Assembly (NCBI GenBank): GCA_023387655.1
Contig: JAEWHR010000134.1
Span: 1 to 64,000 of the forward strand
DNA from: Bacillota bacterium
GTDB taxonomy: Bacteria; Bacillota; Clostridia; Lachnospirales; Lachnospiraceae
Reading direction: 5' to 3'
Length of the DNA: 64,000 nucleotides
Under the pieces are notes generated by a model, which saw only the letters and a program-made list of their open reading frames with translations, made no database searches and had not been told where the DNA came from. The position numbers and the translations under genes are program-made. Positions 9,271-18,062 of the stretch are shown here, one piece after another; positions within the stretch are counted from its first letter, which is position 1, and each line of letters opens with the position of its first letter.

Positions 9271-9570
9271 TTACTTATTATTTTTTTCTTCCGGTTCAAA
9301 TATAATCTCATCCGGATAAACCAAGCCAAGTTGAGTTCTAGCAACATCCTCTATGTATTTTTTCGTTCCTGGGTATAGCTTACTCTCCTCAATTTCTATC
9401 GCTCTTTCATTTTCTTCAGAAATTAAAAGTTCTAACTCGGCTTTCTTTTGTTCTTTTGCGCTGGCTCCTTTTTTTAGCTCTGTTGACTTATAGAGAACTA
9501 CAACGCAAATAATCATAACCATTAGCCCAATTAAGCTTAAACCACTTCTTCTCTTCCTATTCCTTCTCAC
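9271..9570 (-). CDS. divIC: Septum formation initiator family protein DivIC/FtsB
   Basis: A 99-residue bitopic membrane protein of the divisome. It has a basic cytoplasmic tail (RRNRKRR), one membrane helix at about residues 10-27, and a short coiled coil (about 35-62). The conserved C-terminal patch YIEDVARTQLGLVYPDEIIF is typical of DivIC. It links early and late division proteins with DivIB and FtsL at the septum. The start is GTG at 9570 with AGGTGA 7 nt upstream. The gene overlaps the end of yabQ by 14 nt, showing tight coupling in one operon. Confidence 0.93.
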   Translation of the reverse strand: MRRNRKRRSGLSLIGLMVMIICVVVLYKSTELKKGASAKEQKKAELELLISEENERAIEIEESKLYPGTKKYIEDVARTQLGLVYPDEIIFEPEEKNNK

Positions 9571-10186
9571 TTATCTCACCTTTTCCCTGAGGCTGTGTGA
9601 TTAACTCCAACACACCACGTGGACGCTCTACTTTTGGCGGAGGAGCTTCCTCTACTTGTTTCTTTTTCTTTATTTTAACCTTATCCACGTACTTTTTCAA
9701 TCGTTTTCTAATACGAGCTTTGAAAATATTTATTCTTTTTTTGACTTTTCTACCAATTATGTGCCCAATTTTTTGGATTTTCCCAAAAAGAAAACGAAAT
9801 AGTTTTTTTGTCTTTGTTATTATAAACATTATCGGCGAAATCAGTAGTTTTATTAACCGTAATATGCAATTTTTTATGAATAATGTAAACTTTGTTCCAC
9901 TTAAAACAATCAATGGACTTAAGACTCTTTGATACAAAGCCATACTAAGAACCATTGCGACTGTACTATACCAGCGAATCATTCCGTCATTTTGCAAATA
10001 CATCATTCGAAAAATCAGAATCCCTGCCACAATCCAGAAACAGATATCCTGTATGCCAATCAAAATTTTCCCATGATGAAAGGTATTCCGAAATACTCGT
10101 AGCATGTCATACATTAAAAACAATACGATTCCCCAATAGGATGCAGCCATAAGATATCGAAGCTCTAGAAATATGGATGTATTCAT
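9557..10186 (-). CDS. yabQ: Spore cortex biosynthesis protein YabQ
   Basis: The N-terminal part carries four probable membrane helices within about residues 1-125, with the family pattern YDMLRVFRNTFHHG near residues 26-39. A strongly basic tail of about 70 residues follows, rich in Lys and Arg (KKTKKLFRF, RIRKRLKKYVDKVKIKKKK). YabQ is a sigma-E-controlled membrane protein required for spore cortex formation in Bacillus. The start is ATG 10186: GGAGGG lies 6 nt before it, whereas the ATG two codons earlier directly abuts that site. It lies between yabP and divIC as in Bacillus. Confidence 0.92.
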   Translation of the reverse strand: MNTSIFLELRYLMAASYWGIVLFLMYDMLRVFRNTFHHGKILIGIQDICFWIVAGILIFRMMYLQNDGMIRWYSTVAMVLSMALYQRVLSPLIVLSGTKFTLFIKNCILRLIKLLISPIMFIITKTKKLFRFLFGKIQKIGHIIGRKVKKRINIFKARIRKRLKKYVDKVKIKKKKQVEEAPPPKVERPRGVLELITQPQGKGEISEKE

Positions 10187-10200
10187 AAGCATCCCTCCGT

Positions 10201-10485
10201 CTATTTAAATAATCTCTTAAGAACGGAATCTCCTGACTTCTTAAACCCTTTAAGCTCAGAGTAAACAAAGCTGTCCACATGTCCACTTATATCTACTTCC
10301 CCTTTTTCAAGGGTTAGTCTGCCCATATGCAATTCACTACCGCGAATCATCAATATACCCAAATCAGTTTCTAAAATAATTTCATGATCATCAAAAGACC
10401 GAACATCACGAACTCCTGTAATTTGCGCTTCCTTTCGATCATTTAAGTTCAAATGATGTTTTCTTATTTGTTTGTTATCTTCCAT
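10201..10485 (-). CDS. yabP: Sporulation protein YabP
   Basis: 94 residues of the YabP/YqfC family, a small beta-rich domain found in spore formers and linked to YabQ. Typical features are the N-terminal HHLNLNDRKEAQITGVRDV, the DDHEIILETDLG strand pair and LHMGRLTLEKGEVDISG. No membrane segment is present. GAGGAG lies 7 nt before the ATG. It ends 15 nt before yabQ and follows rqcP by 91 nt. Its biochemical role is not established. Confidence 0.92.
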   Translation of the reverse strand: MEDNKQIRKHHLNLNDRKEAQITGVRDVRSFDDHEIILETDLGILMIRGSELHMGRLTLEKGEVDISGHVDSFVYSELKGFKKSGDSVLKRLFK

Positions 10486-10576
10486 ATATGCTCCTCATTT
10501 CACCTAACCCTGCTATTATCATATATATGCATGGACGTTATTGTGAAGAACTAAGGAAGTAATTCTAAGCCATTTG

Positions 10577-10816
10577 CTATAAGTATTTATAGAGCTCCTT
10601 GGCATCATCCTTTCGTGTTGTCTCCTGAACATCTAACACTTCAACACGAACTGCTTTACTACCAAATCCAATTTCTATAATATCTCCTACTTTAACATTC
10701 GTAGATGCTTTTGCTGGTTTATCATTAATTAAAACCCTACCTGCATCACAAGCTTCATTCGCTACCGTTCTACGCTTTATTAACCTTGATACCTTTAAAT
10801 ATTTATCTAATCTCAT
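10577..10816 (-). CDS. rqcP: S4-domain RNA-binding protein RqcP (YabO)
   Basis: A 79-residue protein made almost wholly of one S4 RNA-binding domain: MRLDKYLKVSRLIKRRTVAN, then GRVLINDKPAKASTNVKVGD. In Bacillus this protein works with RqcH on stalled 50S subunits to add Ala tails to incomplete peptides (ribosome-associated quality control). ATG 10816 is chosen because GGAGG lies 6 nt before it, within the codons of an alternative upstream ATG (10828). It sits between hup and yabP. Function is inferred from family and synteny. Confidence 0.9.
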   Translation of the reverse strand: MRLDKYLKVSRLIKRRTVANEACDAGRVLINDKPAKASTNVKVGDIIEIGFGSKAVRVEVLDVQETTRKDDAKELYKYL

Positions 10817-10964
10817 TCTAACCTCCATCTCTGCACACGTTATCTTACCATGTGAATTTTATGGTTTAAATAACGCAGACACAAAACTTCTTGATTGAAT
10901 TTTATCATCGCAATTCAACAAGATACATAAGCCTTCCAAATCAATCATGTGTTCTACCATTAAG

Positions 10965-11002
10965 GAAAAAAGGCTGTTTTGAAGAATCCCTCAAAACAGC
11001 CT
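10965..11002 (-). terminator. Terminator after hup
   Basis: A 12-bp perfect stem (10971-10982 with 10991-11002) and 8-nt loop, followed on the minus strand by a run of T. It lies about 90 nt beyond the hup stop codon. Confidence 0.9.
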
Positions 11003-11090
11003 ATGTTCTAATGTTTACCAGAACAACTATAACTTATAGAAGTTTGCATTGTAAGCATGCGATCGCTTACAATCATTTGCTTGCAATCTA

Positions 11091-11366
11091 TTACTTGTTG
11101 ATAACGTCCTTTAATGCCTTGCCAGCTTTAAATTTAGGTGCCTTAGAAGCTGCAATTGTAATTGTCTGCTTTGTCTGTGGATTTCTACCTGTTCTTGCTG
11201 GTCTAGCAGATACTTCGAATGTACCGAACCCAACTAATTGAACTTTCTCGCCTTTTGTTAATTCTTCAGTAACAACATCGATAAATGCTTTTAATGCCTT
11301 CTCTGAATCCTTCTTAGATAACTCTGTTTTCTCTGCGATAGCTGCAACTAATTCTGCTTTGTTCAT
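11091..11366 (-). CDS. hup: HU family DNA-binding protein
   Basis: 91 residues, full length for HU, the abundant nucleoid protein that bends DNA without sequence specificity as a dimer. It starts MNKAELVAAIAEKTELSKKD and holds the signature GFGTFEVSARPARTGRNPQT (about 46-65), with the DNA-intercalating proline in the RNPQT arm. GAGGAG lies upstream of the ATG. A strong promoter lies about 165 nt upstream and a terminator follows, so it is probably a highly expressed single-gene unit. Confidence 0.97.
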   Translation of the reverse strand: MNKAELVAAIAEKTELSKKDSEKALKAFIDVVTEELTKGEKVQLVGFGTFEVSARPARTGRNPQTKQTITIAASKAPKFKAGKALKDVINK

Positions 11367-11530
11367 GGATAAACTCCTCCTCTAACGTATTATTAAATAT
11401 AGTTTTTTTCACAAGCGGAATGGCTTTTAAGTCCGTCTTGTATCACGCTTCCCCATTATTGAGTCTGACTCTTTCTTGGGCAACTAGGTGAAACATGGTA
11501 GGTATTTCTTCAAAAATCACCTTCAATCTA

Positions 11531-11559
11531 TTTATAAACTTATTAGGGCGATTTGTCAA
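11531..11559 (-). promoter_or_regulatory. Strong sigma-A promoter of hup
   Basis: Minus strand: perfect TTGACA (11559-11554), 17 bp, TATAAA (11536-11531). It implies a 5' leader of about 160 nt before hup. The rest of the 11367-11809 gap holds no gene. Confidence 0.8.
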
Positions 11560-11809
11560 GGAATTTTCTGCATTTATTTCCAAAATGACAGAGTTTTTTG
11601 AAGAAAAAAGCCTATTTCTATCTACTTGAATTTTTTGTTGGTTAATTGAGTCTTAAATTAGCTATTTTAATAGGCATAAAACCCTATTGATAAATTTTCA
11701 CACAATATAAAATTAAGAAAATTTTAACACGGTATATCATGAATTCTAGAGATATTTTTACCTAATTATTACCATTTATGCCTGTTTGTAATTTTAAATT
11801 AAATCAATT

Positions 11810-12511
11810 TTACTCCAATTTAGATATCTCTTCCCTAGTTTTTTCCACAAGACAAGATTCTGCATCAATATCTAGGGCCACTCCTAACTTACTAATTGTA
11901 TACAAGATAGACCCATATACTTCCTTTTGTTCCTCTGACATAGTTTCCTCTAGGCATAAGGCCTTAAGTCGAGTTACTTCGCTATCTAACTCAGCAAACA
12001 ATTCATCTTTAGTATAAACCATATTTCTTTTTTTATTGCTTTTTTTTATTAACTTTTGAGCTCGGAGTAAAGCAGGAAAAGAAGTTGGTACGTAAAAATC
12101 ACTGATCTCGGCAGTTTTTCCCTTCTTTTCCTTCTTCTTAATTTCCTCCCAGTTCGTTAGGACACCAGCAAAATCTTCTACATGAGCATCACCAAAAACA
12201 TGAGGATGTCTTCTCACCATCTTTTTTGCAACTTCATCAATCACTTCTTCTACCGTAAATAAGCCTTCCTCTTTCGCAATTTGACTATGCATAACTACCT
12301 GTAATAAGACATCTCCTAACTCTTCTCTTAGATTATCATAGTCTCCATTCTTGGAATACTGATTAATTCCCTCAATCACTTCATATGCTTCTTCAATCAT
12401 ACAATTTTTTAAACTATCATGTGTCTGTTCACGATCCCATGGGCATCCATTTTCTTGGCGAAGTTCCTCTATAATATCACAAAACTGTTGAAAATCATAT
12501 TCTATCTTCAT
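11810..12511 (-). CDS. mazG: Nucleoside triphosphate pyrophosphohydrolase MazG
   Basis: 233 residues. MazG all-alpha NTP pyrophosphohydrolases convert (d)NTPs, including aberrant ones, to monophosphates. The N-terminal MazG domain shows CPWDREQTHDSLKNCMIEEAYEV (about 23-45) and EELGDVLLQVVMH (about 64-76), which carry the acidic metal ligands. The linker KMVRRHPHVFGD is typical of full-length MazG. The second domain is short compared with the roughly 260-residue E. coli protein. AAAGGA lies before the ATG. It follows the DUF4353-like gene by 23 nt, so it may be read through from it. Confidence 0.93.
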   Translation of the reverse strand: MKIEYDFQQFCDIIEELRQENGCPWDREQTHDSLKNCMIEEAYEVIEGINQYSKNGDYDNLREELGDVLLQVVMHSQIAKEEGLFTVEEVIDEVAKKMVRRHPHVFGDAHVEDFAGVLTNWEEIKKKEKKGKTAEISDFYVPTSFPALLRAQKLIKKSNKKRNMVYTKDELFAELDSEVTRLKALCLEETMSEEQKEVYGSILYTISKLGVALDIDAESCLVEKTREEISKLE

Positions 12512-12534
12512 GTCCTTTGTTCCTTTCTAATATC

Positions 12535-14178
12535 TTATTCTATTATTTTTTCTAATGTCTGTTTCTCTGAAAAATCCACCTCACCGTACGTAGTTAAGAT
12601 TCCGTTCAGTGTAACATTCGCTTTATCGATACCATCCTCATATGCTTTTGGGGTATATATATTCATAGCTTCTTTCGGTGTTGTAGTACCCCCTGTAGAA
12701 AGCGTATAACTTTTCCCTTCCATCAGAATTGGACTACTATATAAGATCCATTGATAAGACTTTGATGGCAAATATGCCATAATAGGCGTTCTATCCTCAC
12801 CTTCTAATAAACAAAGTAAAGTTCCTTCCTCCACAGCTTCCTCTAAGTTTAGGATCATAGATTTTTGTTTTGATGTACTAGATAGCGCCATCGTCATGTT
12901 ACTACTACCAATTGCAAGTAATGTTCCTCCACTTATTTCAAATACTCCATCATAATCGTTAGCTTCATTTTCATTAATTAATGGTCCTTCAATAATTAAT
13001 GTACCTCCAGTCATTGTCGTAGAACCATTGATACCACCATCCGATGATACAATGTTTATTTGTCCACTTTTTACTATGATCTTAGAACTCTCCATTCCTT
13101 CGTAAGATGTTATCCCTATCTTTGCCATGGCGATTAAAAGAGATGTATCTGCATAGATACCTTCATCTCCCGAAGATATGGTATAAGACCCATTTTCAAT
13201 TGATATACTACCGTCACTTGCAAGCGCATCGTCTTTCGCTATAATCTGATAGTCTCCATCTTGTAACACAAGGTTTTTATCTGCTTTTATTCCATCTTGT
13301 TTTGTAGTTATTTCAAATTCACCATCATTTATAAAAACCAGTCCTTTTGCATTCTCAGAATCATTGTCCGTTCTTATTCCATCTCTTCCTGAGATTATCT
13401 TCATCTTAATATCATCAATTAACACTGCTTCTTTCCCAATAATTCCATCCCCCACGGAATGAATCTCATAACCCCCTTCTACAATTTTTAATACACCTTT
13501 TGTAGATATCGCATTTTGATAGGTTGTATTCATAACAAGACTTCCTGCCCCATTAAAGGTTAAGTCTACTGCAGAATATATAGTGGCATTTTGATTACTT
13601 AAATTACTAACATTTTCAGACGATCCATCTGTTAGTACATTTCTTGTCCCTGGCACTAAGCTAATCATCACTTTACCTGCCTCTTTGATATAAATAGGTG
13701 ATCCATTCTCACAATGAATTGTTGCGTCCTTTAAAATCAGACGAACCGTTCCACCTGACGTTTCTTCCACCATAATCTGACCATCTTTTAACATACCAAA
13801 TACAACATAAGTACCTGGCTTACTTATGCTAATCTTATTATCACTGACAAATGCACCTTCACCACTAAATACAATAGAACTTTCATTTAACTGAATATAG
13901 TTTACTTTTGTTTTATCATAATCTAGATAATAGTCCTCTGTTTCAAATGAAAGGCCTTTCTCCGATAAATACCCTGTAACATTGCTGGTGATTAAATTTT
14001 TTTGCGTTTTCTTTAATATATCTATTGACATATCCTCTTCTAAACTTTGTCCCTCGTTTTGATTTTGGTTCGTTTCTTCAGAACCTGAATCATTTGAAGA
14101 TACAATACTGCATCCAGAAAAGAAAGTTGCAATAAGTATTATGACTATCTTTAAGTAGATAGTATGACTATTCTTCAT
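12535..14178 (-). CDS. DUF4353-like carbohydrate-binding beta-helix lipoprotein
   Basis: 547 residues with a lipoprotein signal: a hydrophobic stretch, then a lipobox FFSGC, then an Asn/Glu/Ser-rich linker. The body is a chain of short coils with recurring D-G-I/A turns (GDGIIG, GRDGIRTDN, KQDGIKADK, KDDALASDG, GDEGIYADT, SDGGINGS), about 20-25 residues apart, as in a right-handed parallel beta-helix. This matches the family of the C. thermocellum protein Cthe_2159, known to bind cellulose and polygalacturonate. Attachment to the outer membrane face is inferred. The start is ATG 14178, with GGAGG 5 nt upstream. It could help hold plant polysaccharide at the cell surface. Confidence 0.8.
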   Translation of the reverse strand: MKNSHTIYLKIVIILIATFFSGCSIVSSNDSGSEETNQNQNEGQSLEEDMSIDILKKTQKNLITSNVTGYLSEKGLSFETEDYYLDYDKTKVNYIQLNESSIVFSGEGAFVSDNKISISKPGTYVVFGMLKDGQIMVEETSGGTVRLILKDATIHCENGSPIYIKEAGKVMISLVPGTRNVLTDGSSENVSNLSNQNATIYSAVDLTFNGAGSLVMNTTYQNAISTKGVLKIVEGGYEIHSVGDGIIGKEAVLIDDIKMKIISGRDGIRTDNDSENAKGLVFINDGEFEITTKQDGIKADKNLVLQDGDYQIIAKDDALASDGSISIENGSYTISSGDEGIYADTSLLIAMAKIGITSYEGMESSKIIVKSGQINIVSSDGGINGSTTMTGGTLIIEGPLINENEANDYDGVFEISGGTLLAIGSSNMTMALSSTSKQKSMILNLEEAVEEGTLLCLLEGEDRTPIMAYLPSKSYQWILYSSPILMEGKSYTLSTGGTTTPKEAMNIYTPKAYEDGIDKANVTLNGILTTYGEVDFSEKQTLEKIIE

Positions 14179-14344
14179 CATGTCCTCCAAATCCATACTA
14201 ATAGTTCATTGAAAGCAATTAGTATGCTACCTAGTGTTCCTAAATTTTCTTTCCTAGTTTGATAGGATCTATTCACTATAATTTTCACCATGATATTGAA
14301 TCTTAAAACATCAGTTCCAATTCTCATAGCTTTCTTACTTGTTA

Positions 14345-14471
14345 TTTACCATAGGTAACAACCTAGCTTTGGATCTTTTTATGTTTACCTCTATAAATAA
14401 CAATCCAGCCTTGTACCTTTTTTAGGTTTTACCTCTATAAATAACAGTCCTGCCTTGTACCTTTTTTAGGT
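14345..14471. repeat. Imperfect 44-bp tandem repeat, about 3 copies
   Basis: Two near-identical copies start at 14384 and 14428 (TTTACCTCTATAAATAACA, then CCTTGTACCTTTTTTAGG), with a degenerate copy at about 14345. The repeat lies upstream of the beta-helix lipoprotein gene and contains no gene. Confidence 0.75.
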
Positions 14472-14552
14472 GGCATAGCACTTAAGTATTACTATTATAC
14501 AAAATAATTATGTAAGAAGTTTGTTTCTAATGTGAACAATTCTTTAAATTTT

Positions 14553-14590
14553 AAAAAGCTAAAAGATAGTTAGACCTCTTTTAGCTTTTT
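14553..14590. terminator. Hairpin terminator, probably bidirectional
   Basis: A 14-bp perfect stem (14553-14566 with 14577-14590) has A and T tracts at both ends. It could end minus-strand transcription coming from the patatin gene. Confidence 0.7.
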
Positions 14591-14662
14591 AATATCTTCT
14601 ACACTTTCAAATGAGCGATCATATCATTTTTCTTTTTTATAAATTTTAAAACCTATCTATTA

Positions 14663-14793
14663 TGTTGATATGACTTTATGTTGATGAATTTACTAATTTA
14701 AGTTGATATGAATTTACTAATTTGTGTTGATATGACTTTCCTAATTTGTGTTGATATGAATTTACTAATTTGTGTCGATATGACTTTCCTGTT
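14663..14793. repeat. 24-bp tandem repeat, about 5 copies
   Basis: Units of GTTGATATGAATTTACTAAT plus TTGT alternate with a variant (GACTTTCCT in place of GAATTTACT), giving a 48-bp higher-order period. The array starts about 30 nt after the patatin stop codon. The apparent plus-strand frame across it is only repeat translation. Confidence 0.85.
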
Positions 14794-14826
14794 CCTTAAA
14801 GGAATACACCAAATGTATTTTTATAA

Positions 14827-15831
14827 TCAAAAAACAAAATTTTCATTGTCTTTATCAAATACCAAACGTTTCGCAAGCTCATCGATACGATATTTTTCCC
14901 GATTCGCTAACTTCTCACCATATAGGGTTAACTTATGTACTGCTTCTTTCGAGTAATCATCCATCTTTGGTATTTCCTCTTCTGTATTTAACACCATACG
15001 GTAATAATATTGCTGATGATTAACGGATTTAAAGATTTTTTTCAATTGATAGTCTACAGTTTGTTCGCTGGCATCCATAAGTATATCAAAGATTGGAATT
15101 GCCCATTGTATGAGTCCAAATCTACGTACCTTTTGATAAGTATAAGATTTTGTATTCTTTACATTCCCAACCGAAAGGCAAATCGTATCAGCAATCCCAT
15201 CACATCCCGGTAGCTTCATTGCTTCAATGAGCGCACAAAGAGTTGGATTATTAGCAAAAACTCCTCCATCAATAAGACAGTTATAGCAATTATCTTTTGA
15301 GTGAAAACAGCTAGGTGGAAAATATGTCGGTGCTGCTGTGGACGCTAGAATTGCATCTCTTAAGAGATAATTTCGATTTTCATCCTTTCTTCCTGTAACG
15401 GAATTAAAGAAAACAGCACTTCTAGTTGTAGTATCATAGGAAGTCATTAAACACGGTTTGCGGAGGCTTCCTAAGGTTGCATCACCAAAATACTTTAGTA
15501 ACATTTCCTCTAAATACTTATTTGTATACTTCGGTCCCCAAATTGGATAAAATTTTTGTCTCTTAAATATGTACTCACCATATTCATAATAACATTCGAC
15601 GACTTCTTTTGCAGAAAATTTAGACTCTCCCCGTTCATTCGGAAACAAATAGAGTGCTGTCAAAATTGATCCCGTACTGGTTCCTGCAATTAAGTCAAAA
15701 TAGTCTGCAATTCTTGCCTTATAATTATTGCTATAATATTGTAGCCTATCCTCTAAACTACGTAGCAAAACAGCGGAGACAATGCCCTTCATTCCTCCGC
15801 CGTCTATTGCTAACACTCTCTTCTTTGACAT
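14827..15831 (-). CDS. Patatin-like phospholipase
   Basis: A 334-residue acyl hydrolase with a Ser-Asp dyad. The oxyanion loop DGGGMKG lies at about 10-16, the nucleophile elbow GTSTGS at about 50-55, and the catalytic Asp in DGGVFANNP near 188. No signal peptide or membrane segment is seen, so it is probably cytosolic and acts on phospholipid acyl chains. Similar patatins act as CapV effectors in CBASS phage defence, but no cyclic-nucleotide synthase or other defence gene is nearby, so a stand-alone lipase role is more likely. GGAGGAG precedes the ATG. A 42-bp palindrome lies 89 nt upstream. Confidence 0.92.
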   Translation of the reverse strand: MSKKRVLAIDGGGMKGIVSAVLLRSLEDRLQYYSNNYKARIADYFDLIAGTSTGSILTALYLFPNERGESKFSAKEVVECYYEYGEYIFKRQKFYPIWGPKYTNKYLEEMLLKYFGDATLGSLRKPCLMTSYDTTTRSAVFFNSVTGRKDENRNYLLRDAILASTAAPTYFPPSCFHSKDNCYNCLIDGGVFANNPTLCALIEAMKLPGCDGIADTICLSVGNVKNTKSYTYQKVRRFGLIQWAIPIFDILMDASEQTVDYQLKKIFKSVNHQQYYYRMVLNTEEEIPKMDDYSKEAVHKLTLYGEKLANREKYRIDELAKRLVFDKDNENFVF

Positions 15832-15919
15832 GGTCCATCACTCCTCCTCAGATTTAGTAAACTATATGCTAAGAAGAAGAAATCCATGTATACCATACAG
15901 GTTTTCTTTTCACTAATAT

Positions 15920-15961
15920 ACAAGCATAGCAAGCAATACTAGTATTGCTTGCTATGCTTGT
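15920..15961. repeat. 42-bp perfect palindrome between ogt-like gene and patatin gene
   Basis: Arms 15920-15940 and 15941-15961 are exactly complementary with no loop; the centre is ACTAGT. It is not followed by a T run in either direction, so it is not a standard terminator. It lies upstream of the patatin gene and downstream of the MGMT-like gene. Confidence 0.9.
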
Positions 15962-16017
15962 TACGTTTGAGAAACTGTTAAAATGCGTTTGAAAGTTAAA
16001 TCAAACTACACCTGTTT

Positions 16018-16341
16018 TTAGAACACTAACTTTGCCCAACGAGATACTTCCATATCTACACTTCCATCCTCCAGAAATTCTACTCCTTCATTCTGAAGTA
16101 ATTCTATTTGACGATTTTCTCCACCAAAGGCAAATGCTTTCGAAACTTCTCCTTTTGCATTTACTACACGATAACACGGAATCATGTCCGGATCTGGATT
16201 GACATGCAATGCATAACCAACCACCTTTGCTAGGCGGCGATTGCCAGCAAGTGCTGCTACTTGTCCATACGTAGCAACCTTTCCATAAGGGATCTCCTTA
16301 ACTACCTCGTATATTCGTTGAAATGTCGTAAGTTCTTCCAC
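16018..16341 (-). CDS. MGMT family protein (methylated-DNA--cysteine methyltransferase-like)
   Basis: A 107-residue protein equal to the C-terminal DNA-binding/active-site domain of O6-alkylguanine-DNA alkyltransferase. It has IPYGKVATYGQVAALAGN (helix-turn-helix with arginine-finger region NRRLAKVVGYAL) and the active-site motif IPCYRVVNAKG near residues 54-64. The acceptor cysteine is present, but the usual PCHRV histidine is Tyr. Such short proteins either repair alkylguanine or act as ATL-type damage sensors; the retained Cys favours some transferase activity, but this is inference. The start is GTG 16341 with AAGGAG 8 nt upstream. Confidence 0.85.
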   Translation of the reverse strand: MEELTTFQRIYEVVKEIPYGKVATYGQVAALAGNRRLAKVVGYALHVNPDPDMIPCYRVVNAKGEVSKAFAFGGENRQIELLQNEGVEFLEDGSVDMEVSRWAKLVF

Positions 16342-16569
16342 GGTTAGGGCTCCTTTTCTATTCCTTGGTATTCTAGTCCAACAGGACTGATACTTATACT
16401 TTGATAACTAGCTTGCCGTCTTACTATAACGAACCTTCCGTAAAATTTCAATAGCAACTTTTTGTTATCTCATCGTACTTTTATATCTTCTTCTATATTA
16501 ATGAGCTCTTGTTATAACCTGTTTTATTTTTATGGATAGAAATTCTTACCCTGTTCTAATTTCAATTAC

Positions 16570-17910
16570 TTATCCTTCCTGGGAATTAAAAGATGATTTT
16601 GTATAACAATAACCACAAACTACTACAATCAATCCAATAACAGTAAAAAACCAGAAGGATGGATGAGACAATGTTCCCGTTAAAATAATAAGAGATCCCA
16701 CGATCGCCAGCAACGGTGCCACATATCCCATGAAAACACTCTTAATTTCACCCTGTCTCTTTAGCTTTATTACTGTAATATAGAGTATTATAAACATTAC
16801 GTAACTTAAACAGATTGGAACTTCAGATACGTCGCCAATCATATTCGCATTTTGTGTTAGGTAATTGATAAATACCCAAATAGCGCTTAGAACAAAGGCT
16901 AGGATAGCAGAATAGATTGGTATCCCATGTAATTTAGCAGACTGTTTTTTTAAAACACTACTATAAGGCAACATTCCTCGGTATGCTAATGAATATGGTA
17001 GCTGAATATAAGCAAGCACAAGCCCATTTAAGGTACCCAAGACAGAAATTATAACAAAAATTAAAATAAGTCTTGCACCAATACTACCAAAAACCTTAGT
17101 AGCGGCAAGATAAGTACTTTCATTACCCTGTTGCATTACGGTATCTACAGATATCAAAGATGTAATACCTACAAAATACAACACATAACACAGTAATACC
17201 ATAAGTGGCGCAATGATTAGCGCTAGTGGTAAATTTCTTTTACTGTTTTTAATTTCATGACATATTGTCGTAGATATTGACCAACCGTCAAAAGAAAACG
17301 CAATGGGTGCAAAAGCAGCAATCCATCCAGGGGATGCTATCGCCTCATTCATGACACTTGCATCCTTTGCGATTATCTCAGGTGCTTGCCCAAATAGTAA
17401 ACCAACTACTGCAATTACAAGCAGTGGTATCAACTTTACTATCATTGCCAAGTTCTGAAAAGCACCACCTAGCCTTGCCGATAAAATATTCAGTAAAAAA
17501 ATAATACTAAGTACTATAAAACCAATCAAACTACTGTTTGTAGGAGTACTCTCTATCCCAAACAATTGACAAAAATAAAGCCCTGTTACCCAAGATACTA
17601 CTCCAACTAGTGGGGCAAAGTACATCGTAAGTTGAAACCAGCCAATGGCACCTGCGGTTCGTTTGTTTACAAATTTTTCTGCGTAGCCAATTAACCCTCC
17701 AGGTTCATCTGTTCTACTTGCTAACTGAGAGATCGTTAAAGATCCAAAAACTATCGCTATTGCAGCGACTAAAAATACAAAGATACCAAGTAACATATTT
17801 CCATTGGTATATCTAAGTACATCATCCGACTTAAAAAAGATTCCGGATCCGATTACAATCCCTGTAATCATGGTAATAGCTGTTAATAAGCCATATCGTT
17901 TTTCTTGCAT
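16570..17910 (-). CDS. APC family amino acid permease
   Basis: A 446-residue protein with about 12 membrane helices. The first carries the APC-superfamily substrate loop GIVIGSGIFFKSDD (about 16-29), which resembles LAT/YfnA/SteT-type exchangers. The probable unwound helix 6 is FAPIAFSFDGWSIS. It imports or exchanges amino acids across the cytoplasmic membrane; the substrate cannot be read from the sequence. ATG 17910 is preferred because GGAAAGGG lies 6 nt upstream, whereas the in-frame ATG at 17931 has no such site. The gene lies alone after the spoVT terminator. Confidence 0.9.
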   Translation of the reverse strand: MQEKRYGLLTAITMITGIVIGSGIFFKSDDVLRYTNGNMLLGIFVFLVAAIAIVFGSLTISQLASRTDEPGGLIGYAEKFVNKRTAGAIGWFQLTMYFAPLVGVVSWVTGLYFCQLFGIESTPTNSSLIGFIVLSIIFLLNILSARLGGAFQNLAMIVKLIPLLVIAVVGLLFGQAPEIIAKDASVMNEAIASPGWIAAFAPIAFSFDGWSISTTICHEIKNSKRNLPLALIIAPLMVLLCYVLYFVGITSLISVDTVMQQGNESTYLAATKVFGSIGARLILIFVIISVLGTLNGLVLAYIQLPYSLAYRGMLPYSSVLKKQSAKLHGIPIYSAILAFVLSAIWVFINYLTQNANMIGDVSEVPICLSYVMFIILYITVIKLKRQGEIKSVFMGYVAPLLAIVGSLIILTGTLSHPSFWFFTVIGLIVVVCGYCYTKSSFNSQEG

Positions 17911-17959
17911 AAATACCCTTTCCAAACACATAGTATGACAAAAGAATCATAACCACACG

Positions 17960-18024
17960 AAAAAAGCGGAGGAAATAACCTTTTTAACACTATGCCCGGG
18001 CATAGCAAGGTAATTTCTCCGCTT
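17960..18024 (-). terminator. Long two-tier terminator after spoVT
   Basis: The outer stem AAGCGGAG / CTCCGCTT, with further pairing through AAAT/ATTT and ACCTT/AAGGT, encloses an inner palindrome CTATGCCCGGGCATAG. On the minus strand a run of T follows. Confidence 0.85.
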
Positions 18025-18062
18025 GTATGTCTAACCTATCTTATTTTATTTTCCCTAAGAGA

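Noticed and set aside
14708..14956. Plus-strand protein with repeated LLICVDM motif
   Set aside because: It is the translation of the 24-bp DNA repeat and runs into the patatin gene on the opposite strand.
14827..15831. Patatin phospholipase as a CBASS (CapV) defence effector
   Set aside because: No CD-NTase, Cap2/Cap3 or other defence gene is adjacent; the neighbours are a permease, an MGMT-like gene and a lipoprotein gene.
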